A DNA stretch of 8,717 bases from Alphaproteobacteria bacterium (lineage in GTDB: Bacteria > Pseudomonadota > Alphaproteobacteria > Rhizobiales > Hyphomicrobiaceae): positions 1-8,717 of the forward strand of contig VBAB01000215.1 in NCBI GenBank assembly GCA_005888525.1. Direction: 5' to 3'. This document shows, piece by piece, positions 1-5,865 of this stretch. Each line of letters opens with the position of its first letter. The stretch's first letter is position 1. A program made the position numbers and the translations under genes. Below the pieces are notes generated by a model. The model was not told the origin of the DNA. It did not search any database and worked only from the letters and a program-made list of their open reading frames with translations.

Positions 1-136
1 GCAGCAGGGCCCGGCGGCTGGACGGGCAATCGCAGAGCTGATCGTGCACGGTGCCTTCCAAACCATCGATCTGACGCGCCTGGGCTACGGCCGCATCGCC
101 GAGGGCCGGCCGCTGCGCGAGCGCAATGTGATTTGA
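1..136 (+). CDS. FAD-dependent oxidoreductase, C-terminal fragment (DAO family)
   Basis: Only the last 44 codons are visible, in the frame that begins at base 2 and ends with TGA at 134-136. The fragment reads GRAIAELIVHG, then FQTIDLTRLGYGRIAEGRP, and ends RNVI. This pattern, a helix followed by 'D-L-[ST]-R-x-G-Y-x-R' and a short 'G-R-P-L-R-E' tail, is typical of the C-terminus of D-amino-acid-oxidase/sarcosine-oxidase-like flavoproteins, which oxidise amines or amino acids. The FAD-binding GxGxxG region is outside the window, so the substrate cannot be inferred. The stop codon overlaps the ribosome-binding site of the pyridoxal kinase gene 7 bases downstream, so the two are probably cotranscribed. 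The family call is by recalled resemblance and rests on a short fragment. Confidence 0.6.
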   Translation, partial: QQGPAAGRAIAELIVHGAFQTIDLTRLGYGRIAEGRPLRERNVI

Positions 137-143
137 GGATGCC

Positions 144-941
144 ATGGGCAAGGTGCTGGCGATCTCATCGCACGTGGTGCGCGGGGCTGTCGGCCTCGCA
201 GCGACCGTGCCGGCGCTGCAATACCTGGGCCACGAGGTGTGGGCGCTGCCGACGGTCCTGCTGTCGAGCCGGCCGGGCCTCGGCCGCCTGGCGAAGCGCG
301 ACGTGCCCGCGGCAGAGCTTGCCGACATGCTGTCCGCGCTGGAGGCCGACGGTTGCTGGCCATCCCTCGATGCGGTGCTGACGGGATATTTCAGCTCGCC
401 GCAAGGCGTTGTTGCCGCGGCCGAGGCGGTCCGGCGCATCAAGGCGGCGAAGCCGGGCATCCCAGTGCTGGTCGATCCCGTCGTCGGCGATGCCGGGCGG
501 CTCTACGTGGCCCAGGCGACGGCCGAGGCGATTCGCGATTCGCTGCTGCCGCTCGCCACCATCGCCACGCCCAATCTGTTCGAGCTATCCTGGCTCACGG
601 GCAGGCCATCGCGGAGCTCACAGGAGACCGAGCAGGCAGCACGGCGCCTCGGCCCGCCCACCGTGATCGTCACCTCGGCTTCCGAGACCGAGACCGGAGT
701 CGCCACGCTCCTGGCGGCGCCCGGCAGACACGTGGAGCGTGTGATGCCCAAGCGGGCCGGTATTCCCAACGGCGCCGGGGATCTCTTTGCCGGGCTGTTC
801 CTCGGTAACCTCTTGAACGGCGGCTCCGACGAGGAGGCGCTCGATGCCAGTCTGGCCGACCTCGACAGGGTGCTGGCGGCGAGCGCCGGCCGCGACGTCC
901 TGCAGCTCGCCGCCCTGAACGAGCATCTCCGCACGCGATAG
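144..941 (+). CDS. pdxY: Pyridoxal kinase, PdxY-like
   Basis: Predicted cytoplasmic kinase of 265 residues that phosphorylates pyridoxal (and possibly related vitamers) with ATP in the B6 salvage pathway, giving pyridoxal 5'-phosphate. Visible signatures of the PdxK/PdxY branch of the ribokinase superfamily: N-terminal SSHVVRGAVG (residues 8-17), the substrate-side stretch VWALPTVLLSS (32-42), LTGYFSSPQ (79-87), DPVVGD (111-116), ATPNLFEL (141-148), and the anion-hole/catalytic PNGAGDLFAG (208-217), with Asp213 as the expected catalytic base. E. coli PdxY is about 287 residues, so this copy is slightly short at the C-terminus but keeps all core motifs. The ATG at 144 follows GAGG at 135-138, which overlaps the stop of the upstream oxidoreductase, suggesting translational coupling. 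The ATG at 138 is out of frame. PdxY and PdxK cannot be separated with certainty by eye. Confidence 0.9.
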   Translation: MGKVLAISSHVVRGAVGLAATVPALQYLGHEVWALPTVLLSSRPGLGRLAKRDVPAAELADMLSALEADGCWPSLDAVLTGYFSSPQGVVAAAEAVRRIKAAKPGIPVLVDPVVGDAGRLYVAQATAEAIRDSLLPLATIATPNLFELSWLTGRPSRSSQETEQAARRLGPPTVIVTSASETETGVATLLAAPGRHVERVMPKRAGIPNGAGDLFAGLFLGNLLNGGSDEEALDASLADLDRVLAASAGRDVLQLAALNEHLRTR

Positions 942-942
942 C

Positions 943-960
943 CCAGACACCGCCGTCTGG
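943..960 (+). terminator. Small hairpin after pdxY, possible terminator
   Basis: CCAGAC (943-948) and GTCTGG (955-960) form a perfect 6-bp stem with a 6-base loop, starting two bases after the pdxY stop. A second GC-only stem, GCGCG (964-968) with CGCGC (977-981), follows. No T-run comes after either, so this is not a textbook intrinsic terminator. It may end the pdxY transcript in part or simply protect its 3' end. The rest of the 126-base gap (942-1067) shows no convincing promoter. TGCTAAAAA at 991-999 could be a weak extended -10 for the next gene. Confidence 0.35.
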
Positions 961-1067
961 TCCGCGCGACTGGTTGCGCGCGCCCCCGAGTGCTAAAAAC
1001 AGCCCGGGCCCACTTCAGTGTGGCCGCGAATGATCGACACAACTACCAATTGAACGGCGAGGATACC

Positions 1068-1736
1068 ATGGCGAGCAGGATTGGACTTCGGCTGTTGGCA
1101 GCTTCGGCGTTGACGGGACTTGGCTTGACGGCCGGCGTGCACGCCCAGCAAGCCGGCATGACGTTCTTTGTCACCAGTGTCGGCAAGGGCAATGGCGCCG
1201 ATCTCGGCGGTCTCGACGGCGCGGACGCGCACTGCGCAGCGCTCGCCAAGGCGGCAGGGGCGACCAGTACCAACTGGCGCGCTTATCTGAGCACGACCGC
1301 GCCAGGCGGCGACGCGGGTGTCAACGCGCGCGATCGCATCGGCAAGGGCCCGTGGCAGAATGCCAAGGGCGTGGTGGTGGGCACGAGCGTGGACGATCTG
1401 CATTCGGCCTCGGTCAACGTCAACAAGCAGACGGCGTTGACCGAGAAAGGTGAGGTTATCAGCGGCAGCGGCGACCCCGTGAACACGCACGACATTTTGA
1501 CGGGTTCCGACCCGCAAGGCATGTACTCGACCGCCGGCGGCGATACCACGTGCGGGAACTGGACGAAGAGTGGCGAAGGCTCGGCCATCGTCGGCCATCA
1601 TGACCGCGCTGGCCTCAAGAAAGAAACCAGACACATGAAGTCCTGGAACTCCTCGCATGGCTCGCGCGGGTGCAGCCAGGATTTACTCAAGGCCTCTGGC
1701 GGCGCCGGCCTGATCTACTGCTTCGTGGCGAACTGA
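1068..1736 (+). CDS. Secreted lectin-like protein (C-type-lectin/endostatin fold, DUF1554-like)
   Basis: The product has 222 residues. The N-terminus is a clear Sec signal peptide: Arg4 and Arg8, a hydrophobic stretch from about residue 9 to 24, and cleavage expected after V-H-A (residue 26), leaving about 196 mature residues. Mature motifs are MTFFVTSVGKGNGADLGG (31-48), DGADAHCAALA (50-60), NWRAYLS (69-75), ARDRIGKGPW (87-96), TCGNWT (161-166), SWNSSHGSRGC (192-202) and a C-terminal LIYCFV (215-220). The pattern 'ADA.C...A', 'W.A.LS', 'CxxW', '...YC(F/I)' is that of bacterial proteins with an endostatin-like C-type-lectin fold, often labelled lectin. Cysteines 56, 162, 202 and 218 could make two disulfides, fitting export. 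The ATG at 1068 is chosen because GGCGAGGA lies at 1056-1063 and the signal peptide then begins at residue 1. An upstream in-frame GTG at 990 would bury it. Ligand and role are unknown. Confidence 0.72.
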   Translation: MASRIGLRLLAASALTGLGLTAGVHAQQAGMTFFVTSVGKGNGADLGGLDGADAHCAALAKAAGATSTNWRAYLSTTAPGGDAGVNARDRIGKGPWQNAKGVVVGTSVDDLHSASVNVNKQTALTEKGEVISGSGDPVNTHDILTGSDPQGMYSTAGGDTTCGNWTKSGEGSAIVGHHDRAGLKKETRHMKSWNSSHGSRGCSQDLLKASGGAGLIYCFVAN

Positions 1737-1746
1737 GAACGACCCC

Positions 1747-1779
1747 TGCGCTGGCCCAGGCTGCGAACGGGCCAGCACA
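1747..1779. terminator. Bidirectional hairpin between convergent genes
   Basis: GCTGGCCC (1750-1757) and GGGCCAGC (1769-1776) form a perfect 8-bp stem around an 11-base loop. The stem extends by two more pairs beyond one mismatch. It lies between the stop of the lectin-like gene (1736) and the stop of the convergent MBL gene (1802). Neither strand has a T-run after the stem, but position and symmetry suggest a shared terminator or transcript-end barrier. Confidence 0.5.
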
Positions 1780-1801
1780 GGCCTAACCGACTGCCGCGCA
1801 C

Positions 1802-2611
1802 CTAGTTCCCCGGCAACACCAGCACTTTGGGCTCGCTCGGCAGCGTCGCCTGCGAGACGACGATCGTGGGCTCTTTTGCCGTCTCGACGGGGAAGTCGTT
1901 GCGGATGCGGTCGAGGAAGCGGTTCAGCGTGTAGGGATTGAAGTAGTGCATCGGCAGGATGAGGCGCGCGCGCAAGGCCTTCAACACCTCGACCATGCCG
2001 GCCGTATCCATGGTGTAGCTGCCATCGACCGGCACCATCACCACGTCGAGTTGGCCGATCTGGGCGATCTGCTGGTCGGTCAGCGTATGATGCAGGTGGC
2101 CGAGATGGCCGATGCACAGCCCCGCGATCTCGAAGATGAAGATGGAGTTGCCGTACGCGATCGACCCCCCGCTCCAGTCGCGTATGTTGGTCTGAACGTT
2201 GCGCACGCGGACGTCGGCAACCGTCATGTCGTGCTTGATGGGTCCGCCGTCCGGGTTCCAGCCGCGCAGCAGGTGCTTGATGTCGGGGTCGGGGAAATTC
2301 GAGTAGTGCGTGGTGTGCGCCCGGTTCATGGTGGCGATGTCGGGAATCACGGATGGCCGCAGGTAGTCGTTGTAGTCGGTGGCGATCTTCACCCCGCCGG
2401 GACTCTCGATCAGCCAGGTCGCGTGCCCGACAAACGTCAGGCGCGCCTGCGTGGGCTCGAGCGCGCTGGGGCGATAATCGGCGGGCTGCACCAGTCGCGG
2501 CGCCTGCGCGACGGCTAGGCAGCGATCGGCCAGCTGCGCCGATGCCGAGCGTGGGCAGAAGGCTGCCACCAGCGCCAATAACGCTCCAATCAGCATGCGA
2601 ACGGCGGGCAT
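1802..2611 (-). CDS. Exported metallo-beta-lactamase-fold hydrolase, UlaG-like
   Basis: The product has 269 residues. A signal peptide is visible: MLIGALLALVAAFCP (6-20), with cleavage expected after S-A-S-A (22-25), so the enzyme probably acts in the periplasm. The MBL scaffold shows as LTFVGHATWLIES (58-70, His63), ATDYNDYL (77-84, Asp79), GHLGHLHH (168-175) in place of the usual third metal motif, a strand VVMVPVDGSYTMD (190-202), and the terminal ligand LILPMHYFNP (217-226, His222). This resembles the UlaG-like/lactonase-type branch. The classical HxHxDH motif is absent: the matching stretch is NRAHTTHYSN (96-105), with His99 and His102 but no Asp-His, so metal coordination must differ or activity may be lost. 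Substrate unknown. The ATG at 2611 has CCGGAG a few bases upstream; the internal Met6 is an alternative start that still keeps the signal peptide. Convergent with the lectin-like gene and divergent from the AsmA-like gene. Confidence 0.75.
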   Translation of the reverse strand: MPAVRMLIGALLALVAAFCPRSASAQLADRCLAVAQAPRLVQPADYRPSALEPTQARLTFVGHATWLIESPGGVKIATDYNDYLRPSVIPDIATMNRAHTTHYSNFPDPDIKHLLRGWNPDGGPIKHDMTVADVRVRNVQTNIRDWSGGSIAYGNSIFIFEIAGLCIGHLGHLHHTLTDQQIAQIGQLDVVMVPVDGSYTMDTAGMVEVLKALRARLILPMHYFNPYTLNRFLDRIRNDFPVETAKEPTIVVSQATLPSEPKVLVLPGN

Positions 2612-2748
2612 CGCGAGGCTCCGGGACCAACCGCAATCCGCGGATGATAAGGTGCGCGGCTGGCGGGCGCCACCTCACCCTCCAGATGTCGAAAGCAGCG
2701 AAGGCGTGGAAAAAATGCTGTCCCCACCCTCCCATTCGCTCCCGTCTG

Positions 2749-2757
2749 TGACATAAT
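2749..2757 (+). promoter_or_regulatory. Candidate extended -10 promoter for the AsmA-family gene
   Basis: TG at 2749-2750, one base, then CATAAT at 2752-2757 matches an extended -10 (5 of 6 to TATAAT). No good -35 is seen, which extended -10 promoters can tolerate. Transcription would begin near 2764, giving a leader of about 68 bases. It lies in the 220-base divergent gap (2612-2831). That gap also contains a perfect 10-base palindrome, ATCCGCGGAT, at 2636-2645, 25 bases upstream of the MBL start; its role is unknown. Confidence 0.35.
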
Positions 2758-2831
2758 TTGCACTAAGGCTTTGTGTTCATTGCAGCAACCGAGACGCACC
2801 GGACCTCCTTCCTCCGCCCAAGATCGCCACC

Positions 2832-5021
2832 ATGACGGAATACCTGACGCTGGGGCCCGAGACGCGACGCGGCAAAGGCCGGCCTCGGCCCGGTCGGCAA
2901 CGCAACCGTTGGCTGGTCATTGCCGGATACGCGGCGCTGAGCGTGGGCTGTCTGCTGCTCGGCGTGGTCACGTTCCTGATCGTCGCTGCGCCCGTCGACT
3001 TGGTGCGCGACCGGCTGGTCCAACAGGTCAAGTCGCGTACTGGCCGCGACCTGGTCGTGTCCGGGTCCACATCCCTCGTCCTCTTTCCGCGGCCTGCCCT
3101 CTCCCTTGTGGACGTCGCCGTCTCGGCGCCACCCGATATGGGCGGCGCGCCGACATTGGCGGTGCAGGCGCTCAAGGCCGAGGTCGGGCTCCTGTCGCTG
3201 CTCACAGGGCAGGCCAGCGTCAGGCGGGTCGTCCTGACGCGGCCAGCGGTCGAGCTCAGGGTCGACGCGCAGGGTCGGCGCAGCTGGGATCTCGCTCTCG
3301 CGCCGACGCGGCCGGTGAAAGCCGCACAGCCGGCCACGAGCGGGGATGGACGATTGCAACCCCTGCCGGTTTCTGCGCCACAAGCACAGGACGCGCGACG
3401 CCTCGCGGGTGGAGGCAACCTCGCGGCAACGCTCGAGATGTTCTCGCCCGCCAGCATTCAAGTCGTCGATGGCAGTGTCCGCTATGTCGACGAACGGTCC
3501 GGAGCGCGCTACGACGTCACCTCGCTCGAGCTGGACCTTGCGCTCGGCGACAGCGCCGGCCCGTTGACCACGAAGGGCAGCTTCGCCTGGCGCGGAGAGA
3601 AGGTGGCTCTGGAGAGCAACCTGTCGCCGTTGCGCGCTCTCCTCGACCAGCAAAGCGCCAAGCTCACGGTCAAGCTCGCCGGCCAGCCCGTGGAGGCCAG
3701 CTACGACGGGACCATCGAGGTCTCTGCCGGGCTCGCGCTCGAAGGCAGGATCCGCCTCAAGTCCCCCTCCGCGCAGACGCTCGGAAGCTGGGTAGGCAAA
3801 CCAATCGCTGCCGGGCGCGATACCGGGGCGCTTGCGCTCTCGAGCTCGCTGACGGGCGGAAACGACCGCATCGCGCTTGCCGACCTGGAGGCGACGCTGG
3901 GCGATACGTCGCTCAACGGCTCGCTGGCAATCGAGACCAAGGCAGCGCGGCCGTATGTCAGCGGCACCTTGAGACTTTCACAGCTCGATATCGGCGGCAT
4001 CCTGATTCGCCCAGGCCCAGACGCTGCGGCGCCGGATAGCAGGCCGTCGCAGGCCGCTCCTCGCAAGGTGCCGCAGGTGCGCGGCTTCACCAAGCAGCCT
4101 GGCGGAAAGGCGGACTGGAGCGATGATCTCATCGATCTGGCCCCACTCGGTCTTGCCGACGCTGATCTGGCCCTGTCCGCCGACCGCCTTCTCTACAAGG
4201 ACATGAAGACGGGTCCGGTCCGGCTCTCGCTGCAGCTCAAGGACAGCGTCGCCAAGCTGGCGCTGCAGGAGATGCTGCTCTACGAGGGGCGGGGGCGCGG
4301 GGTGGTGACGCTCGACGGTCGCGGCCAGACTCCGGCGACCACGGCCAACCTGATGCTCGAAGGCATCTCCGCACGACCGCTGCTGACGGATGCCCTGGGC
4401 CTGGATTGGCTCGAGGGGCAAAGCACTATCGCAGTCGCGATTGCGGGGCAGGGCGTCACGGAGCGCCAGATCATCACCACGTTGAACGGCAAGGTGGATA
4501 TGGCGACGGCCAATGGATCTATCGATGCCGTCGACGTCGCCAAGATTCTGCGCGGCATCGAGCAGGGGCGCTTCGCGGGCCTGCGCGTTGCCGCCGGGGA
4601 GAAGACACCCTTCAGCGAGCTTGCCGGCACATTCACCATCGCCAATGGCGTGGCCGACAACCAGGACCTGCGGCTGGTGAGCACCAATCTGCGCGTCACC
4701 GGTGCAGGCAGCTTCAATCTCCCCGCGCGCAGCCTCGACTATACGGTGCGGCCGAAGATCGCCAATCTCAACGCCACTACGGAGCGCGCCGTTATCAATC
4801 TGTCGAACGTCGAGATTCCTGTGCGCATCGAAGGGCCGTGGGAGAAGCCCAACATCAGCGTGGCCGGACAGGAGCAGATCCTCGAGGCCATGAAGCAGAT
4901 CGGCAAGAGCCTCAAGTCGCAGGAGGTCGAGGACGCGATCAAAGGGCTGCTCGGTGGCGGCGACGGTCAGCAGAAGGTCAAGCCGCGCGACATCCTGGAA
5001 AAGCTCTTCAAGAAGCAGTAG
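2832..5021 (+). CDS. AsmA family protein, membrane-anchored
   Basis: A 729-residue protein of the AsmA family. These proteins are anchored in the inner membrane, extend into the periplasm, and affect outer-membrane assembly or phospholipid transport. After a basic cytoplasmic start (RRGKGRPRPGRQRNR, 12-26) comes one membrane segment at about 27-52. Next is the AsmA N-terminal signature: LVQQVKSRTGRDLVVSG (62-78), LFPRPALSLVDV (84-95), and 'LTRPAVELRVD...G..SWDLAL'. The C-terminal AsmA-type domain is at about 485-650, with LEGISARPLLTDALGLDWL, the GxGxT step, TLNGKVDMATANGSID and FNLPARSLDYTVRPKI. Proline/alanine-rich linkers near residues 160-185 and 395-430 separate the domains, and the tail is lysine-rich. 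Start: the ATG at 2832 is the only reasonable one, but no good ribosome-binding site precedes it. It is followed by 180 bases before speD and is probably its own transcription unit. Confidence 0.88.
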   Translation: MTEYLTLGPETRRGKGRPRPGRQRNRWLVIAGYAALSVGCLLLGVVTFLIVAAPVDLVRDRLVQQVKSRTGRDLVVSGSTSLVLFPRPALSLVDVAVSAPPDMGGAPTLAVQALKAEVGLLSLLTGQASVRRVVLTRPAVELRVDAQGRRSWDLALAPTRPVKAAQPATSGDGRLQPLPVSAPQAQDARRLAGGGNLAATLEMFSPASIQVVDGSVRYVDERSGARYDVTSLELDLALGDSAGPLTTKGSFAWRGEKVALESNLSPLRALLDQQSAKLTVKLAGQPVEASYDGTIEVSAGLALEGRIRLKSPSAQTLGSWVGKPIAAGRDTGALALSSSLTGGNDRIALADLEATLGDTSLNGSLAIETKAARPYVSGTLRLSQLDIGGILIRPGPDAAAPDSRPSQAAPRKVPQVRGFTKQPGGKADWSDDLIDLAPLGLADADLALSADRLLYKDMKTGPVRLSLQLKDSVAKLALQEMLLYEGRGRGVVTLDGRGQTPATTANLMLEGISARPLLTDALGLDWLEGQSTIAVAIAGQGVTERQIITTLNGKVDMATANGSIDAVDVAKILRGIEQGRFAGLRVAAGEKTPFSELAGTFTIANGVADNQDLRLVSTNLRVTGAGSFNLPARSLDYTVRPKIANLNATTERAVINLSNVEIPVRIEGPWEKPNISVAGQEQILEAMKQIGKSLKSQEVEDAIKGLLGGGDGQQKVKPRDILEKLFKKQ

Positions 5022-5033
5022 CCTAGCTCGAGT

Positions 5034-5057
5034 TGTCGGCGCACTCGTACCCCGACA
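5034..5057 (+). terminator. Hairpin after the AsmA-family gene
   Basis: TGTCGG (5034-5039) and CCGACA (5052-5057) form a perfect 6-bp stem with a 12-base loop, 12 bases after the stop codon. There is no strong T-run directly after it, so this is a weak terminator candidate. Confidence 0.3.
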
Positions 5058-5063
5058 CTGCGC

Positions 5064-5076
5064 GCGAAATTTTCGC
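5064..5076. promoter_or_regulatory. 13-base palindrome upstream of speD, possible operator
   Basis: GCGAAA (5064-5069), a central T, and TTTCGC (5071-5076) form a perfect inverted repeat. It lies about 126 bases upstream of the speD start and just upstream of a possible promoter. It could be a regulator binding site, but I do not recognise the regulator. Confidence 0.25.
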
Positions 5077-5090
5077 CACAGCCCCGCTTT

Positions 5091-5123
5091 CCCCTTGCGC
5101 GAGGGGGCGATTGGCCTCATATC
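5091..5123 (+). promoter_or_regulatory. Weak promoter and stem-loop candidates before speD
   Basis: TTGCGC (5095-5100), 17 bases, then CATATC (5118-5123) is a possible -35/-10 pair for speD, with a start near 5130 and a leader of about 70 bases. The same bases include a 6-bp hairpin, CCCCTT (5091-5096) pairing with GAGGGG (5101-5106) using one G-T pair around a GCGC loop. The two readings compete and neither is proven. Confidence 0.25.
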
Positions 5124-5201
5124 ACCGGTTCCGTTCGCCCTGCGGTTCATCCTGATCCGTGGGGCGGCGGGTTATCTGTCTACTGGTTGGGGAGGGGTCC
5201 C

Positions 5202-5753
5202 ATGGCTTACACCGATTCCCTCTTCCAATTGGGGATGGACTTGACCCGTTCAAGCACCGCCCAAAAGGAAGATCATGGTCAATCCGCGCACGTAGCGCAC
5301 GACGACAGGAAAGACTACTTCATCGAGCGGGATGGACATCGCTACGCCGGCACCCATCTCATCATCGACCTGTTCGGCGCCAAGCGGCTTGACGATCTCA
5401 AGCACATCAAAGAGACGCTGAAACGCTGCGTCGAAGTGGCGGGCGCAACCCTGTTGCATATCCACCTGCATCACTTCACCCCGAACGGCGGTGTCTCGGG
5501 AGTGGCGGTGCTGGCGGAGAGCCACATCTCGATCCATAGCTGGCCAGAGGCCGGCTATGCGGCGCTCGACGTCTTCATGTGCGGCAGCTGCGATCCGCAT
5601 GCGACCGTCGACGTCCTGAAGGCGGCCTTCAAGCCCAACAAGACCGTGGTCAAGGAGCACCTGCGCGCCGGCTCGCTCGAAGAGCGCAGTTGGATCACGG
5701 CCGCGCCCAAGAAGGTGCCGGTACGCGTCGCCAAGGCGCGACGAGCCGCGTAA
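5202..5753 (+). CDS. speD: S-adenosylmethionine decarboxylase proenzyme (class 1B)
   Basis: The product has 183 residues. It decarboxylates S-adenosylmethionine to the aminopropyl donor used by SpeE. The enzyme is made as a proenzyme that cuts itself between Glu106 and Ser107 in LAESHISIHSWPE (104-116), turning Ser107 into the pyruvoyl cofactor. His112 and Cys127 (VFMCGSC) lie 5 and 20 residues after that serine, exactly the spacing of the processing and catalytic residues in the Thermotoga enzyme (Ser63, His68, Cys83). The core starts at GTHLIIDLFGA (50-60). About 45 residues precede it and a basic tail (ending VRVAKARRAA) follows, making the protein longer than the roughly 130-residue minimal form; I recall similar N-termini in alphaproteobacterial relatives. 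Start: GGGGAGGGG at 5189-5197 is an excellent ribosome-binding site for the ATG at 5202. An in-frame TTG at 5187 would overlap that site. Paired with speE downstream. Confidence 0.93.
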   Translation: MAYTDSLFQLGMDLTRSSTAQKEDHGQSAHVAHDDRKDYFIERDGHRYAGTHLIIDLFGAKRLDDLKHIKETLKRCVEVAGATLLHIHLHHFTPNGGVSGVAVLAESHISIHSWPEAGYAALDVFMCGSCDPHATVDVLKAAFKPNKTVVKEHLRAGSLEERSWITAAPKKVPVRVAKARRAA

Positions 5754-5775
5754 GTCCCAGTAACTCGCCGGAATT

Positions 5776-5808
5776 GGCGCGCGCAGTCTCGGGATGGCTG
5801 CGCGCGTC
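5776..5808 (+). terminator. Strong hairpin between speD and speE (terminator or attenuator candidate)
   Basis: GGCGCGCGCAG (5776-5786) pairs with CTGCGCGCGTC (5798-5808): 11 base pairs, of which one is G-T, around an 11-base loop. It begins 23 bases after the speD stop and ends 57 bases before the speE start. TTGCTATTGT follows, a thin T-rich stretch. It may partly terminate transcription, lowering speE relative to speD, or protect the 3' end of a processed speD message. Confidence 0.5.
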
Positions 5809-5865
5809 TTGCTATTGTCGTCGACGGCCGGGTGCGCTCGTGCCGATGTTTGGGGGCTCCTGTCC

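Noticed and set aside
990..1067. GTG start that would lengthen the lectin-like protein by 26 residues
   Set aside because: It would put the signal peptide inside the protein, and a good ribosome-binding site precedes the ATG at 1068.
1683..2735. A 350-residue minus-strand frame overlapping the MBL gene
   Set aside because: It is arginine-rich without motifs; the overlapping 1802-2611 frame has a signal peptide and MBL-fold motifs.
2778..2815. Minus-strand Shine-Dalgarno-like GGAGGAAGGAGG upstream of a tiny frame
   Set aside because: The only nearby starts give peptides of three to five residues at poor spacing, so it is probably chance in a pyrimidine-rich leader.
2763..3653. Long open frame on the minus strand opposite the AsmA-family gene (and similar ones at 2771-4039 plus and 3978-5150 minus)
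   Set aside because: High GC makes stop-free shadow frames common. Their proteins are Arg/Ala/Pro/Gln-rich with no recognisable motif, while the AsmA frame has full family structure.
5187..5201. TTG start for SpeD, five codons upstream
   Set aside because: It would overlap the strong GGGGAGGGG ribosome-binding site that is well placed for the ATG at 5202.
5034..5201. Known riboswitch upstream of speD
   Set aside because: I could not match the region to any riboswitch consensus I know; only short stems and a palindrome are present.
5794..5865. Longer SpeE start
   Set aside because: The extra 24 residues do not resemble SpeE and overlap the intergenic hairpin; the ATG at 5866 gives the standard N-terminus.
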